Both the position numbers and the translations under genes were made by a program. Source: an uncultured Dechloromonas sp. (lineage in GTDB: Bacteria > Pseudomonadota > Gammaproteobacteria > Burkholderiales > Rhodocyclaceae). From it: a DNA stretch of 5,337 bases. Below are positions 1 through 5,337 of this stretch, piece by piece; position 1 is the stretch's first letter, and each line of letters starts with the position of its first letter. The notes under the pieces are model-generated. The model made no database searches. It was not told the DNA's origin and saw only the letters and a program-made list of their open reading frames with translations. Where the stretch lies: contig CAMKYP010000293.1 in assembly GCA_946477505.1 (NCBI GenBank), positions 1 through 5,337 on the forward strand. The letters are read 5' to 3'.

Positions 1-385
1 CGTCATTTTCTCAAATTGCGCTGCATGATGGGCGCTTATGCAGAGTTTCCTTAGTTGTAAGTGATCGGATTGCATTTGAATCAGGCGGCGCAAGTGCTCA
101 AACTATAGAACAAGGCCGCACATCGCCAATGCAATCTTGTTTTGGAGCATGATTGAATCTGTTTTTTGATGGCAGGCGATTTCAAATAATCAGATGTATC
201 CGGGGCGCTGCGTAAAATGAATGACAGAGCTTCGACACCAGATCCAATCCACTGTCGGCTGCTATCGATTTACGTTTGTCAGCCCAGCCAAAGTGATCCC
301 GATCGTCAAATTATCGATCTCATTCGTCACATACAGCCGTATGCCATGATCAAAGAATAACGATAACCATTTGGAGACAGTAGCA
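1..385. other. Left-edge region with no confident gene
   Basis: I find no gene here that I can defend. Three short open frames are worth recording. On the plus strand, a frame is open from the window edge to a TGA at 150-152 (49 codons), which could be the tail of a gene beginning outside. Also on the plus strand, an ATG at 217 opens 47 codons to a TAA at 358-360, ending in a plausible helix (DPDRQIIDLIRHIQ), but with no clear ribosome binding site. On the minus strand, a frame overlapping it contains WADKRKSIAADSGLDLVSKL and also reads like protein. The two overlapping frames cannot both be trusted. A perfect 5-bp hairpin (330-343) lacks a T-tract and is not a convincing terminator for the ankyrin gene that ends at 386. 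Confidence 0.3.
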
Positions 386-901
386 TCACGGTATCGACAA
401 TGGCATCAAGCGATATGCTAAAATCAACAATATTATTTCTGAGTGGCCTCTAACGCGTGCCACCCATAATGCATCGAATCCTTCGGGTCCCGATAACTGG
501 GGGTCTGCACCCGCGGCAAGCAATAGCCGTGCGATTTCTGTATATCCCTTGTTAGCAGCTACGAATAGTGGAGAATCCCCTCCTCTGGAGGGGATATTTG
601 CATTGGCACCGTTACCGAGGAGAAACGTGACAACATCGGCGTGACCATTGAGGGTTGCCCAGAATAACGGAGTCCAACCGTATCTATTCGGAAAGTCGAC
701 ATTTGCACCTTGTTTCAACATTTCAGCGGCAACATCAAAATGCTTTCCATGAATAGCATAGAAGAACGGACTGCAACCAATTTCGTCCAGTCTGTTCAAC
801 TCAATTTTCTCCGAAAGCAGTTTGCGGAGAAGAATAAAGTCACCATGCCGAACCGCCTGCAGAAATTCTTCCATCATGTGATCGGTCTTGGCTCTTTCCA
901 T
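386..901 (-). CDS. Ankyrin-repeat protein
   Basis: Ankyrin repeats are stacked helical hairpins that bind other proteins; the family gives no enzymatic activity. Counting from the ATG at 899-901 (171 aa), residues 10-36 form a capping helix pair and four repeats follow at about 39-70, 72-103, 106-136 and 138-163. The hallmarks are easy to see: GWTPLFWATLNGHADVVTFLL and GDSPLFVAANKGYTEIARLL, each followed by a GAN or GAD turn. There is no signal peptide or membrane segment, so it is probably cytoplasmic. The frame opens two codons earlier at a TTG, but the ATG is the better start; a GGGTT lies just upstream as a weak ribosome binding site, and a second possible start is the MM pair at residues 7-8. 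The last repeat is degenerate and the protein ends a few residues later. It is the last gene of a minus-strand cluster, about 105 bp after the 59-aa ORF. In bacteria such small ankyrin proteins often sit beside toxins or effectors as immunity or partner proteins; here that is inference only. Confidence 0.87.
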   Translation of the reverse strand: MERAKTDHMMEEFLQAVRHGDFILLRKLLSEKIELNRLDEIGCSPFFYAIHGKHFDVAAEMLKQGANVDFPNRYGWTPLFWATLNGHADVVTFLLGNGANANIPSRGGDSPLFVAANKGYTEIARLLLAAGADPQLSGPEGFDALWVARVRGHSEIILLILAYRLMPLSIP

Positions 902-1006
902 GCACAACCCAATTTATTTATAGCCCAATGCTACATCACGGCGGCGGATGTCCCATTTGAATATCATCGCAAATGAAGCCTTCAGCGATATTGCCTTGTG
1001 ATTATT

Positions 1007-1186
1007 TCAAAGGTGAAAATAAAGATAGCCTCCACCGATTCTCGGAAAAATAAGTGGTGATCCGATTACCGACAATATCCTCGACATCAGTGACCCTTCT
1101 GAATCGAGGTCATTTACCCGATCCTGAGCACCTATTCCCAAGCCGAGCACCCCAAAGAGAAGCATTGAAATTATTGCAATTCGCAT
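1007..1186 (-). CDS. Small protein with signal-peptide-like N-terminus
   Basis: This 59-aa ORF is short but has several signs of being real. The start ATG is preceded by GGAA, eight bases upstream in an A-rich spacer. The N-terminus has the shape of a signal peptide or membrane anchor: MR, then a hydrophobic core (IAIISMLLFGVLGLGIGA), then a polar stretch (QDRVNDLDSEGS). Cleavage after Ala20 is possible, although Ile at -3 is not ideal. The remaining 39 residues hold a second mildly hydrophobic, Gly/Pro-containing stretch (SVIGSPLIFPRIGGG) and no cysteine. It begins 38 bp after the stop of the frameshifted small gene and is co-oriented with the ankyrin gene, so one transcript is likely. I recognise no family. 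It could be a small exported or inner-membrane protein; a toxin-like or lipoprotein role is not supported (no lipobox). Confidence 0.5.
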   Translation of the reverse strand: MRIAIISMLLFGVLGLGIGAQDRVNDLDSEGSLMSRILSVIGSPLIFPRIGGGYLYFHL

Positions 1187-1224
1187 TTTTAATTTTCCGA
1201 TGACGGCTGATCAACCAAGATTCG

Positions 1225-1416
1225 CTATTCAACCGGAATGCCCGTAAGTTGACGATGAGCATCGGCAAGTTGATGGGCTCTTTTGCAGCATTGGCAAATT
1301 GGTCACGCAGGGCTCGGCAATGCGCAATCATCGATGCCAAATCCTCCTTGGGACGGGGGGGTAGGAAATGGACATCTTTTCATGCCGGCAACGACAACAC
1401 CAAATTTAGATTTCAT
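1225..1416 (-). pseudogene. Small gene with two compensating frameshifts
   Basis: The ATG at 1414-1416 has the best ribosome binding site in the window, GAGGAG seven bases upstream. Read straight, the frame stops after 37 codons in an unlikely Pro/Gly-rich stretch. Shifting frame by dropping one base near the seven-C run (G-run on the plus strand, 1355-1361), then back by adding one base near the A-run at 1281-1284, gives a natural 63-aa protein. It starts MKSKFGVVVAGM, continues with RPKEDLASMIAHCRALRDQF, then an Ala-rich helix, and ends with DAHRQLTGIPVE and a TAG at 1225. The two shifts cancel, so start and stop are in the same frame. Alternatively the first shift lies in the AAAA run just before, giving MKDVHFLPPRPKEDL. 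Causes could be sequencing indels, true decay, or a switchable homopolymer. Most of the restored protein is charged helix, with no membrane segment. I do not recognise the family. Confidence 0.5.
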
Positions 1417-1495
1417 TTTTTGTCTCCTCGCAAGCCCTTTATAGGGGGTAGAATGAACCTTGCGAGCTGTCGAGAACATGGCGGAAAAATTACTG

Positions 1496-1531
1496 CTTGG
1501 TTGGAAATTTGTCAGAGTGTTGCAAACCAAG
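1496..1531 (-). terminator. Weak stem-loop after the truncated gene
   Basis: The 7-bp arms CTTGGTT (1496-1502) and AACCAAG (1525-1531) form a perfect inverted repeat with a 22-base loop. On the minus strand it begins about five bases after the stop of the truncated gene at 1536, and a TTTTT run follows a few bases past the second arm. Position and T-run fit a terminator, but the loop is long and the stem is not GC-rich. It might equally be chance or a regulatory site ahead of the GAGGAG-led small gene. Confidence 0.25.
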
Positions 1532-1535
1532 GTAA

Positions 1536-1685
1536 CTACCTAGTGTGCTGGCAATTGACCCGTACAATTGCTTCAGCGCCAAGAACACTGATCTCTTCTC
1601 CTCTCGTATCCAGCTTCTGAAACTCGCCACTGGTTGTTATGCCGGAGATTAAATTCCTTGGACAGGATACTTCGTACTTGGCCGA
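1536..1685 (-). pseudogene. 3' fragment of an unrecognised gene, cut at the IS remnant
   Basis: Forty-nine sense codons end at a TAG (1536-1538) and read like real protein: KYEVSCPRNLISG, SGEFQKLDTRGEEISVLGAE, then AIVRVNCQH. There is no Met, GTG or TTG start with a ribosome binding site that would give this segment its own beginning, and the frame is closed upstream by a TAA at 1686-1688, just where the transposase remnant begins. The simplest reading is the C-terminal end of a gene whose 5' part was removed when the IS element, or a later deletion through it, arrived. The residues alternate polar and aliphatic as in beta-strands (EISVLGAEAIVRVNC), and two cysteines are present. I recognise no family. 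The open frame is short enough that chance is not excluded. Confidence 0.4.
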
Positions 1686-1689
1686 TTAC

Positions 1690-2048
1690 CGACGGTGTCC
1701 TCCGAACACACCGCAATAGATCTGACACTGCGGAATCGAATGGGTAGCGATCAAGCGATCGGTCGTTCGCGGGGCGGGCTGAGTACCAAGGTTCATGCTT
1801 GTGTCGATACCTTGGGCAACCCAGTTCACCTGATCCTGACAGCCGGCCATGTGGCCGATGTCACACAAGGGGCTGCCTTGGTTGAGGCCAATCAGACCGG
1901 CGCAGTCATCGCCGATAAAGGTTACGACAGCGATGCCTTGGTCGACATTATCGAAGCCCCTGGTGCCGAAGTGATCATCCCGCTTCGCAGCAATTGCAAC
2001 AACCAGCGCAAAGTCGACTAGCACCGCTACAAGGCACGAAACCTCGTT
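1690..2048 (+). pseudogene. IS5-family transposase remnant
   Basis: This is the central part of a DDE transposase of the IS5 family (IS427-like group). Diagnostic motifs are QAIGRSRGGLSTKVHACVD, GNPVHLILTAGHVADVTQ and VIADKGYDSDALV. The last carries the second catalytic Asp; the Asp in the upstream AIDLT is in the right place for the first, although the segment between it and QAIGRSRGG is shorter and less typical than usual. An in-frame TAG at 2019-2021 falls where the family has an aromatic or polar residue, and family sequence resumes after it (HRYKARNLV). It then breaks off before the region that would hold the catalytic Glu. No N-terminal portion, second ORF or terminal inverted repeats are visible. 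The longest frame from a GTG at 1695 is 108 codons, about a third of a full transposase. It is inactive, and its right end abuts the flgE stop codon. Confidence 0.9.
1690..2048 (+). mobile_element. Truncated IS5-family insertion sequence
   Basis: The extent is set by recognisable transposase sequence only. The left limit is approximate: the co-located minus-strand gene fragment loses its frame at 1686-1688. The right limit is sharp, because family-like sequence (ARNLV) runs to about 2048 and the next bases belong to flgE. Both IS ends are missing, so neither target duplications nor the original orientation of insertion can be judged. Deletions, not simple insertion, must have shaped the present junctions. 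Confidence 0.75.
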
Positions 2049-3363
2049 AGCGTAGATTGACCAGTGTCTGAAGTAGCTGGTCCTGTGTCTTGATCGATTG
2101 GGCGTTGGCCTGGTAGCTGCGCTGTTGGGTAATGAGCTTGACGAGTTCGGCGGTTAAATCAACATTGGACTCTTCCACCGTCGACGAAGACAGAACACCC
2201 AGATTGGAGGTATTAGGCGCACCGACCAAGGCCGGTCCGGAAACAGAAGTCTCACTCCACTGATTGTTGCCGAGCGCCTGCAGGCCGTTCGGATTGGTGA
2301 AATTGGCCAGCACGATCTGCCCTTGGGCAAAAGTCTGCCCATTGCTGTAGCGCCCCTGAATGATTCCATCTGAGCCAACCGAAAGCCCGACCAGATTCCC
2401 CGCCGCGTAGCCATCCTGTTCCAGGCGATTGGTACCGAATGCACTACCGAATTGGGTCGTACCTGCGAAATCGACCGGAAAGCTTTGTACGGCCAGGGCA
2501 CCATTGCCCGTCGGCTGGCCGAGACTCTGCATGACACCTAGCATATTGACTGAGACATTCATCGGACTCCCGGCCGTGATCGTACCGGTCGGCCCAAATG
2601 TCAGGGTCCCGATTGGGCCACCACCCGGGGTAATGTTCTGATTTGTCGTTCCGTCAACATTGGCATAGACATCCCACTCACCAGCATTGGCCGTCTTGCG
2701 GAAATAGTAAGTCATGGTTTGGGCATTGCCCAACGTGTCGTAGATCGACAAAGCCGTGGAATAGTTATAGGTCTGCGGATCGGGCGTAAATGCTGCCAAG
2801 CCGCCAGCTATGCCGCCGTCCACCCATGGCAAGGCGGGAACTGTCTGACGAGAGTCTAGGTTCAGATTGGCCTTGACCCCGTTGAAGACACTACTGGCAT
2901 TAAGTCCCGTCGCCTGGGGCGCGAGATCCGATGCCGAAATCTGTAAAGGCTGCGGCGATGAGGGTACGATGATTCCAGCCTGGGCACGATAGCCGGTTAA
3001 TCGCATAGCCTGATCATTGACGACAAAACCGTTTTTGTCGAGATGGAACTGCCCGTTTCGGGCGTAGGTTGTAGCTCCGTCCTGATCCATACGGAAGAAC
3101 CCAGTACCATTAATCGAGATATCCAGTGGATTGTTGGTCGACGTGATATTGCCCTGGGTAAATTGCTGCTGGATCGATGCAATGTTGACGCCGATACCGA
3201 CCTGACTAGCACCAGAGCCATTCAGCGATGCAGCATAAACATCCCCAAAATTTGTCGTGGATGCCTTAAAGCCCACGGTGTTTGCATTTGCGATATTATT
3301 GCTAGTTGAATCAATTGCCTTGGTAGCGCTATTGAGGCCACTCAGTGCTTGCTGAAATGCCAT
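2047..3363 (-). CDS. flgE: Flagellar hook protein FlgE
   Basis: FlgE polymerises on the distal rod under the FlgD cap to form the hook, the flexible joint between basal body and filament; it leaves the cell through the flagellar type III export apparatus and has no Sec signal. The 438-aa product is of normal length. Residues 4-38 form the N-terminal rod/hook helix with the family signature (LNSATKAIDSTSNNIANANT, then VGFK). Residues about 76-127 are the conserved FlgE/F/G domain (NPLDISINGTGFF, then TYARNGQFHLDKNGFVVND). Residues about 160-300 are the variable surface-exposed part. Residues 399-438 are the C-terminal helix (ESNVDLTAELVKLITQQRSY) ending in TLVNLR, as in enteric FlgE. Start: ATG at 3361-3363, with GAGGT seven bases upstream. 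The gene seems intact, but flgD is not upstream and flgF is not downstream, where the transposase remnant begins at the stop codon. It may be a displaced or second copy; no clear sigma-54 or sigma-28 promoter is visible. Confidence 0.97.
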   Translation of the reverse strand: MAFQQALSGLNSATKAIDSTSNNIANANTVGFKASTTNFGDVYAASLNGSGASQVGIGVNIASIQQQFTQGNITSTNNPLDISINGTGFFRMDQDGATTYARNGQFHLDKNGFVVNDQAMRLTGYRAQAGIIVPSSPQPLQISASDLAPQATGLNASSVFNGVKANLNLDSRQTVPALPWVDGGIAGGLAAFTPDPQTYNYSTALSIYDTLGNAQTMTYYFRKTANAGEWDVYANVDGTTNQNITPGGGPIGTLTFGPTGTITAGSPMNVSVNMLGVMQSLGQPTGNGALAVQSFPVDFAGTTQFGSAFGTNRLEQDGYAAGNLVGLSVGSDGIIQGRYSNGQTFAQGQIVLANFTNPNGLQALGNNQWSETSVSGPALVGAPNTSNLGVLSSSTVEESNVDLTAELVKLITQQRSYQANAQSIKTQDQLLQTLVNLR

Positions 3364-3391
3364 TTATCCTACCTCGCTTAGTGAGAATTCT

Positions 3392-3574
3392 TCAATTCGC
3401 TGAAGGCGCCCCGCATACAAGCAACTCCGCCTGGCCTAACATCCACAATTGACAGAGTCGCCCGGCAAAGGCACAAGCATCATCACAGCAGCCACTAAAA
3501 ATCTTCAACAACACCTTTTCTGCGCGGCAATAGTGCTCATGAACGCGAGGACTATGCTCTTGTGCAGCTGTCAA
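3392..3574 (-). CDS. Possible small Cys-rich hypothetical protein
   Basis: A minus-strand frame without an ATG but with a TTG at 3572-3574 encodes 60 residues and stops 28 bp before the flgE start. GGA lies seven bases before the TTG. The translation has a charged first half (AAQEHSPRVHEHYCRAEKVL) and an amphipathic second half (AFAGRLCQLWMLGQAELLVC) with several cysteines. It reads more like protein than random sequence, and the frame is open for seven further codons before the TTG. Its place directly ahead of flgE is where the end of flgD would be expected, but I see no FlgD resemblance. It may be a fragment, a small gene, or chance. Confidence 0.25.
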   Translation of the reverse strand: MTAAQEHSPRVHEHYCRAEKVLLKIFSGCCDDACAFAGRLCQLWMLGQAELLVCGAPSAN

Positions 3575-4017
3575 TTGCGTGTCCAGCCGCTTACATTTGC
3601 GTCATAGATCAGTAAGACTTCAGTACTCCGCCTTCCTCGACATGTAAATCCGCAGCAAGCAGATAATGGGAATGATGGATTTGTAACCGAATCTATGACC
3701 TCATTTGTTGTTTCTTCCTCTTGCATGAAGCACCTGGAGCTTTGTCAACACGCAGTGGCAGCACGAGATCATGGATTACGCCAGCCTTCCGGAGCATACG
3801 TGGCAACAGCAGACTTATTTTGGCGAGGATAGGGACCCATACTTCCCTACGGCGTGCTCGACCAAATACACCCCAGCCGCCAATTGCGGCCAGGATCAAT
3901 GTTAATAACAAGCGCGAGGTGACGCAGCGGAGCCTTGGTGTGTATTATTATTCCGCGAAGCCTATGGGTAGCAATCCCCAGACACTGCTCCAGCCGTCAA
4001 ACCTTCTTTCCCATCGG
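3575..4017. other. Gap between nuclease gene and flgE, no confident gene
   Basis: No gene is defensible here. The best minus-strand frame (3693-3911) would need a TTG start without a ribosome binding site; it encodes a hydrophobic start (LLLTLILAAIGGWGVFG) followed by a basic stretch, and stops at a TAG, with the same frame running on to 3612 or so as LLAADLHVEEGGVLKSY. This could be a decayed gene. Overlapping plus-strand frames look like its shadow. I see no T-tract terminator after the nuclease stop at 4018 and no convincing flagellar promoter for flgE. Confidence 0.3.
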
Positions 4018-5313
4018 TCACAAACTGCCATTTTTCAAGGCTTTGGAAATACTGAAGACCGGTTTCAGCCCCGATCCAAAACGAATGATTGCGTCCTGCT
4101 GGTTCCGGAGCTCGCCGTAAGGCAGATACCTGAAATTCAGTTCCCCAATTTTTGAAAATGCCGGCCGTTGAATCTGTTGTCTCACATCATTTTCACGACC
4201 ATCCGGAGCCACCAGGAATAGTGCATCGCAAGAATCAAGGCCACTGCCGTAGGCAAGGTCGAGAAGGCGGACAATTCCGGAATAAATTGAGGTCGTATGT
4301 TCGACCTCGAATGCGGCAACAACCTTTCCGCTGCTAGGCTCCAACCAGACGACATCGATCAATCTGATGGAGTCCGCGCCCGGCTGGCCGGCCAAGCCAT
4401 CAGGGAGCATCGCCAGGCAACCGTCCCCCAGGACACCATTGCCATGTGGGCGATTGCGGTCATTGGCGGCGATCCAGACGGAAAACCCCAAGGCCATTCC
4501 GATGTCGCGCAGGCTTCCTTGTACCTGGGTATGGGTTTGGTCATTCCCTTCGGCTGAGGCAATGGCTTTTTGCTGCGCTGCAGTCTCTTCGCGAACCCAG
4601 GCCAAATCCTGTCGCCAAATTCGCTCTGCCTCCGCGTTTCCATCGATGGGTGGCGCCGTATAGCGTCCCGAACCGATATCGAACAGCAGACCGGCAACCG
4701 CTCCAAGATCATTCGACAGGAGCTGACGGTGCTCGGCATTGAGCGCGATGATGCCTTGGCGCATGGTCAGGTAGTGATCCCACCTGCCCAACTTGACCTT
4801 GGAACCGGTCAAGGCATTGTAACCATTGACGATGGCGGTATTGAAGGGCGGGACCAGGGTTGGATGGCTGAAATACAGCAGATTGGCGACTGCCGGACCC
4901 AGTCCCTTAATGTTCAAGGCATCGATATCATTGATGGCCTGGATGATCCCATCGACGCTGTCACAACAGTTGCACGAGTGCAGCAGGCGAGCAAACGCTC
5001 GTTGGTTCTCCCGGTGCTCATAGATATCGGGAATGCGCAGTTTGGGCTTCCACAGGAAGGCGTGATCGGCGCCTTTGAAAATCTGCCGTTGTTCGGCCAC
5101 CGAGGCAACGACCGTTTCCAGGGACGAACCGCGGTAAGCATTGCCAAAGCTATCTGCCTCGATGTCTCTGACGACCTCCGCGATGCCCCGACGGATGGAG
5201 CGAAAATTCTTCAAGCGCTCCGTCCATAGAAACCAAGTTGAATAAGTGCTGTGCGGATCATCCTTCCAGCGCGCAATCAGGTCGCTGATCTGGCTATTCA
5301 TGGTCATGGCCAT
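4018..5313 (-). CDS. Putative PD-(D/E)XK nuclease with HhH-like domain
   Basis: This 431-aa protein is probably a soluble DNA-cutting enzyme, perhaps a restriction or defence nuclease. The C-terminal half carries a nuclease-like pattern: a helix with LRDIGMALGFSVWIAANDRN (268-287), IDVVWL with Asp320 ending a strand, then AAFEVEHTTSIYSGIVRLLD (333-352), whose Glu336 and Glu338 give a D-x(n)-E-x-E core. Glu in place of the usual Lys is known in BamHI. The FEVEHTTSIYSG block is, as I recall, shared by uncharacterised restriction-like proteins. The centre (136-165) has a helix-hairpin-helix-like motif, KGLGPAVANLLYF, followed by PPFNTAIVNGY, reminiscent of HhH-GPD glycosylases but with Asn158 where the catalytic Asp would sit. 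The N-terminal 130 residues are helical and include HSCNCCDS. Three Met codons (1, 3 and 5) compete as starts; a TAG directly precedes the first and no strong ribosome binding site is seen, which suggests coupling to the upstream gene whose end overlaps it. No methyltransferase is in the window. Other possibilities are a repair enzyme or a modified-base sensor. Confidence 0.88.
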   Translation of the reverse strand: MAMTMNSQISDLIARWKDDPHSTYSTWFLWTERLKNFRSIRRGIAEVVRDIEADSFGNAYRGSSLETVVASVAEQRQIFKGADHAFLWKPKLRIPDIYEHRENQRAFARLLHSCNCCDSVDGIIQAINDIDALNIKGLGPAVANLLYFSHPTLVPPFNTAIVNGYNALTGSKVKLGRWDHYLTMRQGIIALNAEHRQLLSNDLGAVAGLLFDIGSGRYTAPPIDGNAEAERIWRQDLAWVREETAAQQKAIASAEGNDQTHTQVQGSLRDIGMALGFSVWIAANDRNRPHGNGVLGDGCLAMLPDGLAGQPGADSIRLIDVVWLEPSSGKVVAAFEVEHTTSIYSGIVRLLDLAYGSGLDSCDALFLVAPDGRENDVRQQIQRPAFSKIGELNFRYLPYGELRNQQDAIIRFGSGLKPVFSISKALKNGSL

Positions 5314-5337
5314 CTATGAAAACAGCAACTCTATCGG
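5294..5337 (-). CDS. Possible 3' end of an upstream gene overlapping the nuclease start
   Basis: Another minus-strand frame enters from the right edge and stops at a TAG (5294-5296), 20 bp inside the nuclease gene. Its 13 complete codons read DRVAVFIDGHDHE. The core RVAVFIDG resembles the strand that precedes FWH in Vsr-type (very short patch repair) endonucleases, which often sit beside cytosine methyltransferases and restriction enzymes, but the FWH that should follow is absent. A short overlap like this would explain the missing ribosome binding site of the nuclease by translational coupling. Thirteen residues are too few to be sure that this is coding at all. Confidence 0.25.
   Translation of the reverse strand, partial: DRVAVFIDGHDHE

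Noticed and set aside
330..343. Hairpin CATAC-AGCC-GTATG after the ankyrin gene
   Set aside because: A 5-bp stem with no T-tract on either strand; too weak to call a terminator.
911..925. TATAAATAAAT box just before the ankyrin gene
   Set aside because: It is too close to the start codon for a normal leader and no -35 element is found at the right distance.
1110..1340. 76-codon minus-strand ORF starting at a TTG
   Set aside because: Its first part is the true middle section of the frameshifted 63-codon gene; its later part runs out of frame through the start of the 59-aa ORF and looks random.
1249..1620. 123-codon plus-strand ORF
   Set aside because: It overlaps two minus-strand regions with better coding character (a strong ribosome binding site and protein-like frames) and its translation has no recognisable domain or ribosome binding site.
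1686..2024. 112-codon minus-strand ORF
   Set aside because: It is the antisense shadow of the IS5-family transposase remnant, whose plus-strand motifs are clear.
3421..3445. GG...TTGC pattern upstream of flgE resembling a sigma-54 promoter
   Set aside because: The spacing between the GG and GC elements is two bases too long for the strict -24/-12 arrangement.
3721..4155. 144-codon plus-strand ORF
   Set aside because: It runs through the nuclease gene's 3' end on the opposite strand, is rich in Ser/Arg/Pro as shadows often are, and lacks a ribosome binding site.
4570..5229. 219-codon plus-strand ORF
   Set aside because: It is long but lies wholly antisense to the nuclease gene, whose motifs and domain order are recognisable on the minus strand; no ribosome binding site or family is seen.

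Overview
The window looks like an accessory or rearranged stretch of a motile Gram-negative, most probably proteobacterial, chromosome. The best lineage evidence is a complete flagellar hook gene, flgE, whose ends and domain order match the beta/gammaproteobacterial type. A closer placement cannot be read from the sequence. Almost every credible gene lies on the minus strand; the main plus-strand signal is the remnant of an IS5-family transposase.

From the right edge, in the direction of minus-strand transcription: (1) about 13 codons of an upstream gene that end inside the next gene and carry a faint Vsr-nuclease-like tail; (2) a 431-aa protein with a helix-hairpin-helix-like centre and a C-terminal PD-(D/E)XK-type nuclease signature, a candidate restriction or defence nuclease (4018-5313); (3) about 650 bp with no confident gene and one weak small ORF (3392-4017); (4) flgE, intact but without flgD or flgF beside it (2047-3363).

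The flgE stop codon touches a transposase remnant on the plus strand (about 1690-2048), which is cut at both ends and carries an in-frame stop. Beyond it, back on the minus strand, is a run of small genes: a fragment whose 5' part is missing at the IS remnant (1536-1685); a 63-codon gene with an excellent ribosome binding site, disrupted by two compensating frameshifts, one probably in a seven-base homopolymer (1225-1416); a 59-aa protein with a signal-peptide-like N-terminus (1007-1186); and a 171-aa ankyrin-repeat protein (386-901). The leftmost 385 bp hold only ambiguous short frames.

I see two pieces of accessory DNA, a nuclease locus and a small-gene/ankyrin cluster, on either side of an orphan hook gene, with one junction marked by a decayed IS element. 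The nuclease and the cluster of small genes missed by simple length cut-offs are the least ordinary parts. I see no tRNA, rRNA, CRISPR array or replication origin.
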